Positions 14,259-15,041 of a DNA stretch of 15,041 bases are shown here, in pieces (position 1 is the stretch's first letter; every line of letters begins with the position of its first letter). This stretch comes from Pseudomonadota bacterium (GTDB lineage Bacteria; Pseudomonadota; Alphaproteobacteria; Rhodospirillales; Casp-alpha2). The stretch is taken from assembly GCA_022563215.1 (NCBI GenBank), contig JADFNT010000012.1, positions 1 to 15,041 on the forward strand. The letters run 5' to 3'. Below the pieces are notes generated by a model. That model did not search any database. It had not been told where the DNA came from and saw only the letters and a program-made list of their open reading frames with translations. A program made the translations under genes and the position numbers.

Positions 14259-15041
14259 GCGAGGGAAAAGCCCAAAGCAAACTCCCTCGCCCCCCGATTT
14301 GGGCAGGCTTGAACGGGTCCTCGGCCACGATTTCAACAACCCGGACCTCCTGACCCAGGCCCTGACCCATTCCAGCGCCACGCCTGACCGCCTGCAATCC
14401 AACGAACGGCTCGAATTCCTCGGCGACCGGGTGCTGGGTCTGAGGTTGGCCGGGCTTCTGATCGAATCCTTTCCCGACGAGGACGAAGGCAAGCTCGGTT
14501 ACCGCTTTTCCGCCCTGGCGCGGGCGGAATCCTTGGCCCGGGTCGCCGAAAACATCGGCCTGGGGCCTTATCTCATCCTTTCCGAGGGCGAGGAGGGCGG
14601 CGGCGGACGGGACAACCCCGGCATCCTGGCCGACACCATGGAAGCGGTAATCGCCGCCCTTTATCTCGACGGCGGACTTGAGGCAGCGGCGGCTTTCATC
14701 GAAGGCCAATGGCGGCCGTTGATGGCCGAGGATCCGGTGCCGCCAAAGGACGCCAAGACGAAACTTCAGGAATGGGCCCAGGGCCAGGGCCAGCCGCTGC
14801 CGGAATACCGGGTCACGGCCGAGGACGGGCCGGCCCACGCACCCCGGTTCACGGTCCGGGTAAGGGTGCACGAAATGAAACCGGCCTCGGGGCAGGGGTC
14901 TTCCAAACAGGCGGCCGAACAGGCGGCGGCGGAGGCCTTGATGGAAATGATTGAAGAGGCGGGAACGGGCGCAGCCCGGTCAGGGACCAAACAAGAGGCG
15001 GGAACGGGCGCAGCCCGGACAGGGACCAAACAAGAGTCCCT
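14254..15041 (+). CDS. rnc: Ribonuclease III, 3' end beyond the window
   Basis: Partial: 262 codons visible with no stop before the window edge. RNase III cuts double-stranded RNA in rRNA maturation and mRNA turnover. The signature NERLEFLGDRVLGL gives E51, E54 and D58. The second acidic pair is D127 and E130 in GILADTMEAVIAALYLDGG. The double-stranded RNA binding domain spans about 166-233 (AKTKLQEWAQGQGQPLPEYRV, then SSKQAAEQAAAEALMEMI). R59 stands where small residues are usual. The start ATG at 14254 lies inside a 39-bp repeat that also gives the ribosome binding site. After the dsRBD, where the family normally ends, the frame continues through two more copies of the element, adding EAGTGAARSGTKQ, EAGTGAARTGTKQ and ES. 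Whether it stops soon after the window cannot be seen. Confidence 0.95.
   Translation, partial: MRRGKSPKQTPSPPDLGRLERVLGHDFNNPDLLTQALTHSSATPDRLQSNERLEFLGDRVLGLRLAGLLIESFPDEDEGKLGYRFSALARAESLARVAENIGLGPYLILSEGEEGGGGRDNPGILADTMEAVIAALYLDGGLEAAAAFIEGQWRPLMAEDPVPPKDAKTKLQEWAQGQGQPLPEYRVTAEDGPAHAPRFTVRVRVHEMKPASGQGSSKQAAEQAAAEALMEMIEEAGTGAARSGTKQEAGTGAARTGTKQES
14952..15041 (+). repeat. 39-bp tandem repeat, at least 2 copies, translated in rnc
   Basis: Border TGAAGAGGCGGG starts at 14952. Units begin with gag at 14956 and 14995, and the next gag is at 15034, an exact 39-base period. The two visible units differ by one base (cggtcaggg versus cggacaggg). Each contains the self-complementary cgggcgcagcccg and a caggg-acc-aaacaa tail related to 4521-4539. 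The array continues to the window edge (gagtccct). Confidence 0.92.

Noticed and set aside
14956..15041. CRISPR-like array at the window end
   Set aside because: The repeats are head to tail with no unique spacers and lie inside an open coding frame; they are tandem minisatellite units.

Overview
The window reads as chromosomal DNA of an alphaproteobacterium, most likely a Rhodospirillales-type lineage. The basis is its high GC content and a conserved housekeeping order on the + strand: folK - rpoZ - rsh (relA/spoT) - DUF2062 - pdxJ - acpS - lepB - rnc. The alphaproteobacterial small families DUF4170 and (tentatively) DUF4169, a LabA-type NYN protein and a family-5 (UDGb-type) uracil-DNA glycosylase support this. 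This placement is by family recognition only, with no database search. No rRNA, tRNA, IS element, phage gene or CRISPR array was seen.

Layout. (a) 1-1040 is a lower-GC accessory stretch. It holds one unrecognised exported protein that ends in a ribbon-helix-helix-like segment, a possible overlapping small ORF, and a 14-bp tandem array. (b) 1040-3714 holds a divergent pair: a MerR-like-HTH / PAS-like / class III nucleotide cyclase (-) and a TauD-type 2-oxoglutarate dioxygenase (+). The AT-rich gap between them carries about five TTTAGAC-like motifs. (c) 3746-7840 holds a nu-class (YfcG-like) GST (-), a DUF4170 protein (+) flanked by G/C-rich hairpin repeats, a DUF4169-like protein (-), thrH (-), a small exported protein that appears to start at AUA (-), and a UDGb plus NYN pair (-). 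(d) 8014-15041 is the + strand housekeeping cluster. It covers folate synthesis (folK), the RNA polymerase omega subunit, (p)ppGpp metabolism, PLP synthesis, acyl-carrier-protein activation, signal peptide cleavage and RNase III. rnc runs off the window end.

The most unusual general feature is the number of short tandem repeats in 15 kb. They are concentrated at gene ends. Those inside genes have periods divisible by three (24 bp in udg, 12 bp in folK and acpS, 15 bp in rpoZ, 39 bp in rnc). Those outside genes do not (14 bp at 961, 41 bp at 4911). One 39-bp element sits on both sides of rnc: the upstream copy supplies its ribosome binding site and start codon, and the downstream copies are translated as a C-terminal tail. 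The folK and acpS repeats look like one family in opposite orientations.

I found no clear new multi-gene defence or biosynthetic system. The best leads are the repeat family, the DNA-binding cyclase with its putative operator cluster, and the exported ribbon-helix-helix-like protein.
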